DNA from: Paenibacillus allorhizosphaerae
Lineage (GTDB): Bacteria; Bacillota; Bacilli; Paenibacillales; NBRC-103111
Assembly: GCF_910594985.1 (NCBI RefSeq)
Contig: NZ_CAJVCE010000010.1
Location: 208,465 to 272,464 of the forward strand
Direction: 5' to 3'
DNA: 64,000 bases
Part shown: one piece after another, positions 34,381 to 43,532 of the stretch
Layout of the letters: every line of letters begins with the position of its first letter
Numbering within the stretch: position 1 is the first letter of the stretch
Notes under the pieces: model-generated
What the model was told of the DNA's origin: nothing
Seen by the model: the letters and a program-made list of their open reading frames with translations, nothing else
Database searches by the model: none
Program-made: the position numbers and the translations under genes

Positions 34381-34582
34381 GCGTGTGCACCTCCAACTTT
34401 TAGCGTCGGGCCAGGCCCTTGTAATTGTCGTCACCGATCGATGACGGTCAACGGGTGTTAACGCTATATTGTACGGAAGGCGCGACATTTGTGCCTGTAT
34501 AGCTGTCCGTAGCAGGCAAAGATGTGCCGCTGTCCTGACGGCTGTGGTCTAGCTAAGAGCCCGGCTATCCGGGCTAAGCGGT

Positions 34583-34810
34583 TTACGCGCGCCGCAGCCG
34601 GCCGAGCTCCATTGTGATCGCTTCAATCTCGCTGATGCTGAACTGATTCTTGCTGGCAACCATTTCGTAAATATCGCGCAGGTCGTCGTACTGCTCGTCG
34701 TTGAGCTGCGACGCCTTTAGTGCGGCGCCTGTAGCCATGCGCAGCTTCTTCTTGATCTCCTCAATCATATATTCGGTGTTATCCATTGTGTTCACATTCA
34801 AATCCGCCAT
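34583..34810 (-). CDS. UPF0435/DUF1128 family protein
   Basis: 75 aa, three helices. NTEYMIEEIKKKLRMATGAA, YDDLRDIYEMVASKNQFSI and SEIEAITMELGRLR match Bacillus YfkK (UPF0435) nearly position by position. Function is not established for the family. Start chosen at ATG 34810 to fit family length. A purine-rich GGGATGGGATCGG precedes it. Divergent from the YjbQ-like gene. Confidence 0.9.
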   Translation of the reverse strand: MADLNVNTMDNTEYMIEEIKKKLRMATGAALKASQLNDEQYDDLRDIYEMVASKNQFSISEIEAITMELGRLRRA

Positions 34811-34940
34811 GTTCCGATCCCATCCCTTTCTCCAGAATTGTTCTGTTTCAGCTTGAATCATTGTACCACGTTTTGTGATTCGGCGCCCTGTACTATATAA
34901 TGGGGGCACCTGCAATCCGCTTACGACTAAGGAGGTCTAT

Positions 34941-35342
34941 ATGATACATACGCTGCAACTTCGAACCGAAGAACGGGATGAGCTAATCGAAATTACGCGA
35001 GAAGTGCATGATTTATTGAAAAAAGAAGCGCTGGAGGATGGCCTCGCCGTCATTTATTGCCCGCACACGACGGCTGGCGTCACCATTCAGGAAAACGCCG
35101 ACCCTGACGTTAAGCGAGATGTGATTATGCGGCTTGATGAAGTGTATCCATGGGAACACCCGAAGTACCGGCACGCCGAAGGAAATACCGCTTCGCATCT
35201 GAAGGCGATGACGGTAGGGAGCTCCCAAACCGTTATCGTCTCAGGCTCCCGTCTCCTATTAGGACGCTGGCAAGGCATCTATTTTTGTGAGTTCGACGGC
35301 CCGCGGGACCGCATTTGTCTGGTAAAGTTTATGCGCGGATAA
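34941..35342 (+). CDS. YjbQ/UPF0047 family enzyme
   Basis: 133 aa. Secondary thiamine-phosphate synthase-like beta-barrel fold. CPHTTAGVTIQENADPDV contains the conserved His-Thr-Thr and Asn-Asp metal-site motifs; EGNTASHLKAMTVGSSQTV and LGRWQGIYFCEFDGPRDR are further signatures. Some members replace ThiE activity weakly; the true reaction is uncertain. AAGGAGG is 6-7 nt before ATG 34941. Short monocistronic gene. Confidence 0.93.
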   Translation: MIHTLQLRTEERDELIEITREVHDLLKKEALEDGLAVIYCPHTTAGVTIQENADPDVKRDVIMRLDEVYPWEHPKYRHAEGNTASHLKAMTVGSSQTVIVSGSRLLLGRWQGIYFCEFDGPRDRICLVKFMRG

Positions 35343-35421
35343 GCGGGCAAGCGTCAATGCTTCAAAGCATTGAAGTGTAAGGCTGCGATGATTTCCGAGA
35401 TTGCGCGTTGTAGGAGAGTAA

Positions 35422-36009
35422 TTATCCTCGCAGCCCCTCGCACAAATATTTGACATGCGACTCGGCAAGCTTTTTCACGTCTTCGTAAGCCTGGTTGTAA
35501 TGAATGTTATACGATATAAATCCGTGCAGCGACATAAACAAACTCCAGGGCAAACTGTACATTTTCTTTTCGCTCATCGGCTGTTTGGCCACGACCGCCC
35601 GTACGACCGTAGCGAACAAATCCAGACTTTGAGCCTGCTCGGTTCGCGAGTAACGCTGAAGTTCCGGATCTTTAATCATGAACATGATTTCGTAATGATT
35701 CGGATTTTCAAGGCCGAAACGGACAAACTCGAGCATCAACCTTTCCAACTGCGCCAGATCGCCGAGACGCGTTCGACTCAGCATTTCCCTCTGCCTTTCG
35801 AGCAGCATATTGAAGTCATCCGTAACCAAAGCATAGAACAGCTCGGCTTTTTCCTTGAAATGGTAATACAACGCACCGTGACTATAGCCCATCGCCTTTG
35901 CAATGCTGCGCATCGTTAAAGCGTGATAGCCGTGCTCGATGAAGAGTTGCCTCGCCTCATCGAGAATTCTCTCACGGCTCAACTCCTGTGCAACCGCTTT
36001 TCTCGCCAA
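35422..36009 (-). CDS. TetR/AcrR family transcriptional regulator
   Basis: 195 aa. HTH at residues about 10-60: RERILDEARQLFIEHGYHALTM and MRSIAKAMGYSHGALYYHF, both classic TetR. The all-helical C-terminal ligand domain has WSLFMSLHGFISYN. The start is uncertain: TTG 36009 has AAAGGGGAG at 9 nt; TTG 36054 in frame would add 15 residues. Ligand and target unknown; no transporter is next to it, and the downstream DNA holds no partner gene. Confidence 0.9.
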   Translation of the reverse strand: MARKAVAQELSRERILDEARQLFIEHGYHALTMRSIAKAMGYSHGALYYHFKEKAELFYALVTDDFNMLLERQREMLSRTRLGDLAQLERLMLEFVRFGLENPNHYEIMFMIKDPELQRYSRTEQAQSLDLFATVVRAVVAKQPMSEKKMYSLPWSLFMSLHGFISYNIHYNQAYEDVKKLAESHVKYLCEGLRG

Positions 36010-36075
36010 TTTCCCGCACTCCCCTTTGCGCAAGTTAGCTTCATCTATATTCAAGGCTTTGCCGGCTCCCCTTGC

Positions 36076-36717
36076 TCAGGGCAGCTCGGCGTGCTCTATA
36101 TATCGCTCATCACTCGGAACAATGACACCTTGACCGTGGGTCAAATCGGTCATCCAATTTATGAAGGTTTCGGACTCCGAAGCAAGCGGCAGACAGCAAA
36201 GCGTCACTTTATCGGTAAATGCCGTTTCCCCCATCAGCATCCTGCGTCCCCTAAGTTCATTCTCGACTTTCCCCAATAGCGTATAGTCGATTTCCACCAG
36301 CACTTCTTGATGCAGTACTTTGTAAACTTGCTGCGCCGCCGACAACCCGGCCACCGCGCCGTCCGTATACGCGCGAATCAAGCCTCCCGCGCCAAGCATA
36401 ATGCCGCCAAAGTACCGTGTGACCACGACGGCGACGTTTTTCAGCCCCTGGTTTTTGATGACCTCCAAAATCGGTTTGCCCGCCGTCCCGCTCGGTTCGC
36501 CGTCATCGGACGCCTTCTGGATCTCATCGCGCTCTCCGATCATGTAAGCGGAACAGTTATGCGTCGCAGACCAATGCTCTTTCTTGATGCCTTCAATATA
36601 CTCGATGGCTTCCTCTTCGGATGCAACCGGCTTCGCATGACCGATAAAGCGGGACTTCTTGATGACGATTTCCGCTTGTCCCGGTCCTTTGACCGTTCGA
36701 TATTGCATCAGCGCCAT
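36076..36717 (-). CDS. YigZ/IMPACT family protein (YvyE)
   Basis: 213 aa. The N-terminal UPF0029 (IMPACT) domain shows KKSRFIGHAKPV, HNCSAYMIG, SDDGEPSGTAGKPILEVI and VVVTRYFGGIMLGAGGLIRAY; a C-terminal DUF1949 domain follows (LVEIDYTLLGKVENEL). Bacterial members are linked to translation or protein turnover, but the molecular activity is not settled. ATG 36717 has GGAAGGAGGAG 7 nt upstream. Confidence 0.93.
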   Translation of the reverse strand: MALMQYRTVKGPGQAEIVIKKSRFIGHAKPVASEEEAIEYIEGIKKEHWSATHNCSAYMIGERDEIQKASDDGEPSGTAGKPILEVIKNQGLKNVAVVVTRYFGGIMLGAGGLIRAYTDGAVAGLSAAQQVYKVLHQEVLVEIDYTLLGKVENELRGRRMLMGETAFTDKVTLCCLPLASESETFINWMTDLTHGQGVIVPSDERYIEHAELP

Positions 36718-36907
36718 CGTCTTGCTCCTCCTTCCTTATCTCTTCTTCAGCTTTCTGTGAAAATTTTGCAAAAAAAGCAGCCACCCGAAGGATGAACCGC
36801 TCTTTTCGCTATATGCCTGAAATTCGATTTCAACTCGCGAAACCGTAAGAGAAGCTTTTTTCAATGAACCAGCCTTCCCGCAACCCGGGCTTTGATCGGA
36901 AACGTTC

Positions 36908-38263
36908 TTATTCGGACAATCTCGCCTCAAGCTCCGCTTTTTCTTTCTCGTAACCAGGCTTGCCGAGCAGCGCGAACATATTTTTCTTATACGCTTCGAC
37001 GCCCGGCTGATCGAATGGATTGACCCCGAGCAGATAGCCGCTGATGCCGCATGCTTTTTCAAAGAAGTACACCATGTACCCGAATGTATACGGGCTGGTG
37101 TCCGGCAACGTTACGATCAGATTCGGCACGCCTCCGTCGGAATGGGCAAGCATCGTTCCCTGGAACGCTTTTTTATTGACGAAATCCATCGTCTTGCCGG
37201 TTAAGAAGTTAAGCCCGTCCAAATCTTGCGGATCGCTGCCGATCTCGATATGTTCCGTCACCTGCTCTACCTGGATGACCGTTTCAAACAGGTTGCGCGA
37301 GCCTTCCTGAATGAATTGGCCCATCGAATGCAGGTCCGTGGAGAAATCGACGGAGGAAGGATAAATGCCCTTGTTGTCTTTGCCTTCGCTCTCCCCGAAC
37401 AGCTGCTTCCACCACTCGGATACGTAATGCAGCGACGGCTCGTAGTTGACAAGAATTTCGGTCGTCTTGCCCTTGCGGTACAGCGCATTGCGCACGGCTG
37501 CATATTGATATGCTTCGTTCTCCTGCAAGCTTGGGTTCGCGTACGCCTGACTCGCATCCGCCGCTCCCCGCATCATCGCTTCGATATCGACGCCCGCCGT
37601 TGCAATCGGCAGCAGGCCGACCGCCGTCAGCACCGAGTAGCGCCCGCCGACATCGTCCGGGATCACGAAGCTTTCGTAGCCTTCTTCCGTCGCCAGTTTC
37701 TTCAGTGCGCCCTTGGCTTTGTCCGTCGTAGCGTAAATGCGCTTTCGCGCCGCTTCCTTGCCGTACTTCTTCTCCAGCAGTTCGCGGAAAATGCGGAATG
37801 CAATCGCAGGCTCCGTCGTCGTTCCCGATTTGGAAATGACGTTGACGGAGATGTCTTTTCCCTCAAGCAGTTGAAGGAGATGCGTGACGTATGTAGAGCT
37901 GATGTTTTGCCCGACGAAATAAATTTCCGGCGTCTTGCGCTTATCCTTGGGAAGCAAATTGTAAAAGCTGTGGCTGAGCATCTCGATCGCCGCTCTCGCC
38001 CCGAGATAAGATCCGCCGATCCCTATCACCACAAGCGCATCGGAGTCGGATTGGATTTGCTTTGCCGCCTGCTGAATGCGCGCAAATTCCTCTTTATCGT
38101 AATTGACCGGAAGGTCGATCCATCCGAGATAATCGCTGCCTGCGCCGGTTTTCTCATGAAGCTGCTCATGCGCTTTCTGCACCGCCGCCTCCAAATAATC
38201 CACCTCGTGCTTCGCGATGAAGCCGAGCGCTTTGCTGTAATCGAAACGAAGCTTGCCGCTCAT
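36908..38263 (-). CDS. pgi: Glucose-6-phosphate isomerase
   Basis: 451 aa, interconverts glucose 6-phosphate and fructose 6-phosphate in the cytoplasm. Family signatures: [33 protein letters not shown] (sugar-phosphate site), [16 protein letters not shown] (PGI signature 1), [20 protein letters not shown], and [21 protein letters not shown] at the C terminus with the catalytic Lys. Length fits the short Bacillus form. GGGGG lies 9 nt before ATG 38263. Monocistronic between divergent and convergent neighbours. Confidence 0.97.
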   Translation of the reverse strand: MSGKLRFDYSKALGFIAKHEVDYLEAAVQKAHEQLHEKTGAGSDYLGWIDLPVNYDKEEFARIQQAAKQIQSDSDALVVIGIGGSYLGARAAIEMLSHSFYNLLPKDKRKTPEIYFVGQNISSTYVTHLLQLLEGKDISVNVISKSGTTTEPAIAFRIFRELLEKKYGKEAARKRIYATTDKAKGALKKLATEEGYESFVIPDDVGGRYSVLTAVGLLPIATAGVDIEAMMRGAADASQAYANPSLQENEAYQYAAVRNALYRKGKTTEILVNYEPSLHYVSEWWKQLFGESEGKDNKGIYPSSVDFSTDLHSMGQFIQEGSRNLFETVIQVEQVTEHIEIGSDPQDLDGLNFLTGKTMDFVNKKAFQGTMLAHSDGGVPNLIVTLPDTSPYTFGYMVYFFEKACGISGYLLGVNPFDQPGVEAYKKNMFALLGKPGYEKEKAELEARLSE

Positions 38264-38401
38264 TGAACTAAATCCCCCTAACCTTAGTCTTTTGCTGTAT
38301 ATTCACTTTTCAATAGCATACTTCACTTTACCTCGGGAAAGCAAGTGTCCAATTCACAGTAAAGCGATGAAATGCTACAATCAGTGGAAGAGGTGATATT
38401 A

Positions 38402-39673
38402 TTGAAGAGCATCGGTTTTATCGGGCTGGGAACCATGGGTAAACCTATGGCCGCCAACCTATTGAAAAAAGGCTTCTCTGTCGCCGTATATAATCGTTCC
38501 GCGGAGAAAGCGGATGATTTGGTGCTCCTGGGCGCAAGGGCGGCTCATAGTCCGGTGGATGCTGCACTGGAAGCGGACGTCGTGATTACAATGCTCAGTA
38601 CGGAGCATGTTGTTCTGGACACGGTATTCGGGGAGAACGGGATCGTCCACAGCCTGCGGCCCGGACAAACCGTTATCGACTGCAGCACCGTATCGCCGGA
38701 AACGAGCCGAAAGCTGAATGACGAGTGCGCCGCACATCTGGTCGATTTCCTGGACGCGCCTGTTGCGGGAAGCAAGCCGGCTGCAGAGAACGGGACACTC
38801 GGCTTTATGGTCGGCGGGCCGGAAGAGGCGCTGGAGAAGCATCGGGATGTGCTGGAAGCGATGGGGACGACCATCGTCTACATGGGACCGGCCGGTTCCG
38901 GCTCGTATGCGAAGCTTGCGCATAATACGATCGTCGGCATTAACGCCGCAGCGCTCGTAGAAGGACTGTCGATGGCCGTTAAGGCTGGACTCGATCCTGC
39001 GAGTTTTCTGAGCATCGTGCAATCCGGAGGCGCCAACAGCAAACAGGCGGAGCTGAAAGGCCCGAAAATCATCGACCGCGATTTCAGCAGCCAGTTCTCC
39101 CTCGGCTTGATGCTTAAGGATCTGATCTTGGCGGAGGACGTAACGAACCGGTTCCGCATGCCGGCCCCCATGCTTCGCGCCGCCGCCGGACTGTTCCAGA
39201 TGGGATACAGCAAAGGGCTAGGCGACGAAGACTTGAGCTCGGTCGTCAAATGCTACGAGGATTGGATTCATGCCGAGATCAGCGGCCGGCTTTCCGGCGG
39301 ACAAGCCTCCGAGAACGGAGAACGCCGCAAAAGCGCGCGAATCCGGATGAACATCAGGCTCCATCTGTCCGTTTATCAATGGGAGCAAGAAGGTGCCTTC
39401 TCCGGGCAGCTGATTGACGGAACGCTGGAAGATTTATCCGACAGCGGCATTCGCATTTTATCGGAAACGCCGCTTGCCCGGGACATGTTCATCGTGATCC
39501 ATTTCCCGCAGGAAGCCGACCTCCCGCCGGTCACGGCGCGCATCATCCGCATCGATCAGGAAGAGAACCAATTCCGTTACGGCTGTATGCTGTCGGGCCT
39601 GTCGCCGCATGTGCGGCTCAAGCTTGAGCAGTATATCCACAGCAAAACCGGAGAACCGGGTGCAGCCTATTAA
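38402..39673 (+). CDS. 3-hydroxyisobutyrate-dehydrogenase-like enzyme fused to a PilZ domain
   Basis: 423 aa. Residues 1-295 are a complete beta-hydroxyacid dehydrogenase: Rossmann GLGTMG (8-13), substrate loop DAPVAGSKPAAENGTL (119-133), catalytic Lys171 in YAKLAHN, and an all-helical C-terminal dimer domain. After a short linker, residues about 306-415 form a PilZ domain with R309xxxR313 and D344xS346xxG349, the two c-di-GMP-binding motifs, then beta-barrel-like strands (MFIVIHFP, PVTARIIRI, FRYGCMLSGL). The frame is continuous with no sign of error at the junction. TTG 38402 has GAGGTG at 7 nt. NAD(P)H oxidation/reduction of a small hydroxyacid under c-di-GMP control is the inferred role; the substrate is unknown. 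Confidence 0.88.
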   Translation: MKSIGFIGLGTMGKPMAANLLKKGFSVAVYNRSAEKADDLVLLGARAAHSPVDAALEADVVITMLSTEHVVLDTVFGENGIVHSLRPGQTVIDCSTVSPETSRKLNDECAAHLVDFLDAPVAGSKPAAENGTLGFMVGGPEEALEKHRDVLEAMGTTIVYMGPAGSGSYAKLAHNTIVGINAAALVEGLSMAVKAGLDPASFLSIVQSGGANSKQAELKGPKIIDRDFSSQFSLGLMLKDLILAEDVTNRFRMPAPMLRAAAGLFQMGYSKGLGDEDLSSVVKCYEDWIHAEISGRLSGGQASENGERRKSARIRMNIRLHLSVYQWEQEGAFSGQLIDGTLEDLSDSGIRILSETPLARDMFIVIHFPQEADLPPVTARIIRIDQEENQFRYGCMLSGLSPHVRLKLEQYIHSKTGEPGAAY

Positions 39674-39691
39674 GTGTTAAGCCTGCATGCT

Positions 39692-39754
39692 AAAACCCCG
39701 CAAGACGAAACGGCGGCACTTCCAGGAGAAGCGCCTTCGTTGTCTGCGGGGTTT
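39692..39754. terminator. Bidirectional intrinsic terminator
   Basis: Arms AAAACCCCGCA (about 39693-39702) and TGCGGGGTTT (39745-39754) with an inner GACGAA/TTCGTTGTC helix. Between the convergent fusion gene and ppnP. Confidence 0.8.
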
Positions 39755-39779
39755 ATTCATTTCGTCCGGCCCGAATGAT

Positions 39780-40097
39780 TTACTCGGCGATATAAGAGCA
39801 GCAGTAATCCGTCACGGTCTTGATCTCGAGCTTGAACTTGCTGTTCGCCGGCACGGTAAATTCACCCGTACCGTTAATGTGCAGCCATTCGCTTGCGCCC
39901 GGAAGCAGCACCTTCAGCTCGCCTGCCATAATTTCCATAATTTCTTTGGCATCCGTACCGAACTCATATTCGCCCGGAAGCATGATGCCAAGCGTCTTCT
40001 TGCTGCCGTCGGCAAACAAGACGGTGCGGCTGGTCACTTTGCCGTCAAAGTAAATATTCGCTTTCTTCACGGCGGTTACGTTCTCGAATTGGGACAT
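39780..40097 (-). CDS. ppnP: Pyrimidine/purine nucleoside phosphorylase PpnP
   Basis: 105 aa cupin of the PpnP (YaiE, DUF1255) family, phosphorolysing several nucleosides to base and ribose 1-phosphate. Signatures: [53 protein letters not shown] and the C-terminal [13 protein letters not shown]. Length is exactly typical. AAGGAGAATC lies before ATG 40097. Downstream of tkt in map order but transcribed away from it on the same strand with 110 bp spacing. Confidence 0.96.
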   Translation of the reverse strand: MSQFENVTAVKKANIYFDGKVTSRTVLFADGSKKTLGIMLPGEYEFGTDAKEIMEIMAGELKVLLPGASEWLHINGTGEFTVPANSKFKLEIKTVTDYCCSYIAE

Positions 40098-40209
40098 GAA
40101 ACGGATTCTCCTTTATGCATTAATGAACGCCGGGAAGCTTCGGGCCACTTCGGGCTCCTGTCGTGTTAGCCCGAAGCGGCCGATCGCCATCCGCGGCGTC
40201 CTTCCGCAG

Positions 40210-42216
40210 TTATTTATTCAAAAGCTGTTTCACTTGGGAAACGACATTTTCAACCGTGAAGCCATACTCGCGAATAACGACCGGTCCCGGTGCGGAAGCC
40301 CCGAACTTGTTGATGCCGAGCACGCTTCCCTGATCGCCGACGTAACGGTCCCAGCCGAACGAGTGACCCATTTCCACCGCAAGACGCGCTTTCACGTCCG
40401 GAAGGATGACCGAATCTTTGTACTCCTGCGGCTGCTTGTCGAATAGCTCCCAGCTCGGCATGCTGATCACGCGAACCGCGATGCCTTCCTCTGCCAGCTG
40501 TTTCTGCGCCGCTACCGCGAGCTGCACTTCCGTACCTGTTGCCAGGATTTGCGCTTGCGGCTTGCCGCCTGGCGCATCGGAGAGCACATACGCGCCGCGG
40601 TTCACTGCGCCGTTCTTCGTGCCTTCGAGCTGCGCAGCGGCCTGACGGGAGTAGATCAGCGCAACCGGACCGCGCTTGTTCTCCACGGCATAGCGCCATG
40701 CGGCGGCCGTCTCGCTGCCGTCCGCAGGACGAATGACCGTCAGCCCCGGGATGACGCGGAGCGCTGCGAGCTGCTCGATCGGCTCGTGGGTCGGGCCGTC
40801 TTCGCCGACGCCGATGCTGTCGTGCGTGAATACGTAGATCGCCGGTACGTTCATGATCGACGCCAGGCGAATTGATGGACGCAAGTAGTCGGAGAATACG
40901 AAGAACGTACCGCCGAATACTTTCAGACCGCCATGCAGCAGCATGCCGTTCACCGCCGCGCCCATGCCGAACTCGCGCACGCCGAAGTAAATGTTGCGGC
41001 CGCTGTAATCTTTGGCCGTCATTTGTCCGAGGCCTTTCATATGCGTCATCGTGGAAGATTCCAGGTCAGCGGAACCGCCTACGAGCGCCGGCGTGTTTTG
41101 GGCAATCGCGTTCAGCACGATGCCGGAAGCGGTACGCGTGCCTTTGTCCGCCGGGATGTCGGCCGGAATATCTTTGTCCCAACCTTCCGGCAGGTCGCCC
41201 GCTACCGCGGTTTCGAACTGCTTTGCCAGCTCTGGATAAGCACTTGCATAGGCCGCAAACTGCTTTTGCCATGCTTCGTACGTTTGAATGCCTTTTTGCT
41301 TCACATCGGCGAAATGCGCGCGCACTTCAGACGGCACATGGAAATGCTGGGCATCGTCCCATCCGTAAGCTTTCTTCGTAAGCGCCACTTCGTCCACGCC
41401 GAGCGGGGAACCGTGCGGGCCTACATGACCGCCTTTGCCCGCTTTGTTCGGGCTGCCGTAACCGATAACCGTCTTCACTTCGATCAGTGTCGGACGGTAG
41501 TCCGCTTGCGCAGCCAGAACCGCTTTGTGAATCGCGTCCAAATCGTTGCCGTCCTCGACGCGAAGCACTTGCCAGCCGTAGCCTTCGAAGCGCGTCGCTA
41601 CGTTCTCGGAGAAGGAAAGATTCAGCTCGCCGTCGAGCGAAATATCGTTCGAATCGTACAATACGATCAGCTTGCCGAGCTTAAGGTGGCCCGCAAGCGA
41701 AGCGGACTCGGAGGAGATGCCTTCCATCAGGTCGCCGTCGCCGCAAATGACGTAAGTATAGTGGTCGATCACGTTAAATTGATCGCGGTTGTATACCGCA
41801 CCCAGGTGCGCTTCCGCCATCGCCATACCAACGGCCATGCCGAAGCCTTGGCCAAGCGGACCGGTTGTCGCGTCAACGCCGGCCGTATGTCCTACTTCAG
41901 GATGCCCCGGGGTCAAGCTCCCCCATTGACGGAACTTTTGCAGCTCTTCCATCGGAAGATCGTAGCCGCTCAGATGCAAAAGGCTGTACAGCAGCATGGA
42001 GCCGTGTCCGGCGGACAGCACGAAACGGTCCCGATTGATCCAGTTCGGCTGATCGGGGTTGTGGTTCATCACTTTGGCGAACAGCTCGTACCCCATCGGC
42101 GCAGCGCCCATCGGCATGCCCGGATGTCCGGATTTCGCCTTCTCCACCGCGTCGATTGAAAGCGTACGGATCGTATCCACAGATAATTGTTCGATCGATT
42201 TGTTTGTTACCGTCAT
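40210..42216 (-). CDS. tkt: Transketolase
   Basis: 668 aa, thiamine-diphosphate enzyme of the pentose phosphate pathway, transferring two-carbon units between sugar phosphates. Seen: [39 protein letters not shown] (signature 1), [20 protein letters not shown] (ThDP/Mg site), and [21 protein letters not shown] [19 protein letters not shown] (signature 2). The C-terminal domain is intact. AGGAGGA is 5 nt before ATG 42216; an upstream in-frame start at 42315 is rejected. Probably a single-gene unit. Confidence 0.97.
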   Translation of the reverse strand: MTVTNKSIEQLSVDTIRTLSIDAVEKAKSGHPGMPMGAAPMGYELFAKVMNHNPDQPNWINRDRFVLSAGHGSMLLYSLLHLSGYDLPMEELQKFRQWGSLTPGHPEVGHTAGVDATTGPLGQGFGMAVGMAMAEAHLGAVYNRDQFNVIDHYTYVICGDGDLMEGISSESASLAGHLKLGKLIVLYDSNDISLDGELNLSFSENVATRFEGYGWQVLRVEDGNDLDAIHKAVLAAQADYRPTLIEVKTVIGYGSPNKAGKGGHVGPHGSPLGVDEVALTKKAYGWDDAQHFHVPSEVRAHFADVKQKGIQTYEAWQKQFAAYASAYPELAKQFETAVAGDLPEGWDKDIPADIPADKGTRTASGIVLNAIAQNTPALVGGSADLESSTMTHMKGLGQMTAKDYSGRNIYFGVREFGMGAAVNGMLLHGGLKVFGGTFFVFSDYLRPSIRLASIMNVPAIYVFTHDSIGVGEDGPTHEPIEQLAALRVIPGLTVIRPADGSETAAAWRYAVENKRGPVALIYSRQAAAQLEGTKNGAVNRGAYVLSDAPGGKPQAQILATGTEVQLAVAAQKQLAEEGIAVRVISMPSWELFDKQPQEYKDSVILPDVKARLAVEMGHSFGWDRYVGDQGSVLGINKFGASAPGPVVIREYGFTVENVVSQVKQLLNK

Positions 42217-42605
42217 TGTTATCCTCCTACGTTGTTGTTTTCTCTTAGCACACGAGCCCCTAGTAGTATAAGTATACACGACTTCGTTCATCTGTCGAAC
42301 AAAGTTATTGTTCACGTGTGCATTGTCGTTTATTTAAACTTGCCTTATTGTACCATTCCCTGTCCCAGTTTGCCATAACAAACCGCTAAACATACGTGAA
42401 AATTTGTTCAAATTGTGTGCATTTGTTCAGACTGCTTGCAAGGGGTGGTGCTGCCGCTGGGCGCGCTCGCTTTAAAGCGGCGCAGTCCGCAGCCGCACCA
42501 AGCGGCCGGAGCGCCCTCGTGGCAGCGGCGCGCCGTACGCAACAAGCGCAGATCCGCAGGCTCCTGCGAGCATCCTGGATCTGCGCTTCTTGGCCTCGAC
42601 CGACT
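42217..42605. other. Intergenic region with GC-rich half
   Basis: About 390 bp between the tkt start and purU stop. The tkt-proximal part is AT-rich and should hold the tkt promoter. The purU-proximal 200 bp are strikingly GC-rich (repeated GCGGC and GCGCGC), without a gene I can support, and end in the nested hairpin listed next. Confidence 0.4.
42544..42588. terminator. Nested hairpin after purU
   Basis: Perfect 12 bp arms AAGCGCAGATCC (42544-42555) and GGATCTGCGCTT (42577-42588), enclosing a second hairpin GCAGG-CT-CCTGC (42556-42567). The minus-strand tail is TTGTTG rather than a clean T run, so terminator function is likely but weak. Confidence 0.55.
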
Positions 42606-43496
42606 CTAGCTGAACACCACGGTCTTGTTCTGGTGCACGATGACGCGATCCTCCACATGCCAGGACACGGCGCGCGCCAATACCGTCCGCTCGATGTTGC
42701 GGCCGATCCGTTTCAGATCGTCCACATTGTCGCGGTGACTGACCCGCTGCACATCCTGCTCGATGATCGGGCCGCCGTCCAGCTCCTCGGTCACGTAGTG
42801 CGCCGTTGCGCCGATGATTTTGACGCCGCGATTGTACGCTTGCGCGTAAGGCTTGCCGCCGACGAAGGCCGGCAAGAAAGAATGATGAATATTGATGATC
42901 CTGTTCGGAAAATGCTCGATGAATTTCGGCGAAATGATCTGCATGTACCGGGCCAGGATGACGGCATCGACTTGTCCGGAAACCAGCTCCAGTTGACGCT
43001 TCTCCGCCTCCGCTTTCGTCTCGGCCGTAACCGGGATGTGATGATAAGGGATGCCGAGCGGCTCGACCAATCCCCGCATGTCGTTATGATTGCTGATGAC
43101 CATCGCGATCTCCGCGTCCAAATCGCCGGACTGCCAGTGCCACAGCAGCTCCAGCAAAGCGTGCTCTTCCTTGGATACGAAGATGGCCAAACGCTTCTTC
43201 CGGCTAGCTCTGGTCATGCTCCACTCCATCCGGAACTTGGCCGCTACCTCGGCAAAATCGGCCTTCAGCTGCGCACGGCGCTCGTCCAGGTTGTCCAGGT
43301 CGAATTCGATTCGAATGAAGAACAGCCCGCCTTCAGGGTCCATCGTATATTGGTCCGATTGAACGATGTTGGCTCCGTGTTCGAATAAAAACTGCGATAC
43401 TGCCGCTACGATGCCGGGCTGATCCGGGCACGATACAAGCATGCGCGCCCGGTTGCTCAGATCGGCGCTTTTCGTTGGGGTTACTTTCTGAATCAT
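42606..43496 (-). CDS. purU: Formyltetrahydrofolate deformylase
   Basis: 296 aa. Hydrolyses 10-formyltetrahydrofolate to formate and tetrahydrofolate, balancing one-carbon pools. An N-terminal ACT domain (ARMLVSCPDQPGIVAAVSQFL) is followed by the formyltransferase-like domain with AIFVSKEEHALLELL, MVISNHNDMR, ARYMQIISPKFIEHF, the catalytic INIHHSFLPAFVGGKPY and ATAHYVTEELDGGPIIEQD. Length is normal. AAGGAG is 13 nt before ATG 43496. The nfo gene lies 36 bp upstream on the same strand, so the two may be co-transcribed. Confidence 0.97.
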   Translation of the reverse strand: MIQKVTPTKSADLSNRARMLVSCPDQPGIVAAVSQFLFEHGANIVQSDQYTMDPEGGLFFIRIEFDLDNLDERRAQLKADFAEVAAKFRMEWSMTRASRKKRLAIFVSKEEHALLELLWHWQSGDLDAEIAMVISNHNDMRGLVEPLGIPYHHIPVTAETKAEAEKRQLELVSGQVDAVILARYMQIISPKFIEHFPNRIINIHHSFLPAFVGGKPYAQAYNRGVKIIGATAHYVTEELDGGPIIEQDVQRVSHRDNVDDLKRIGRNIERTVLARAVSWHVEDRVIVHQNKTVVFS

Positions 43497-43532
43497 TGTT
43501 TTGTGTCTACTCCTTCAGATGCTATTCCATAC

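Noticed and set aside
34488..34488. Upstream start for the Gly/Tyr-rich protein
   Set aside because: The added 36 residues have no ribosome site, while GGAGGTG stands right before ATG 34380.
42396..42658. Long open frames on both strands after tkt
   Set aside because: GC-rich DNA keeps frames open by chance; no start site and no family resemblance.
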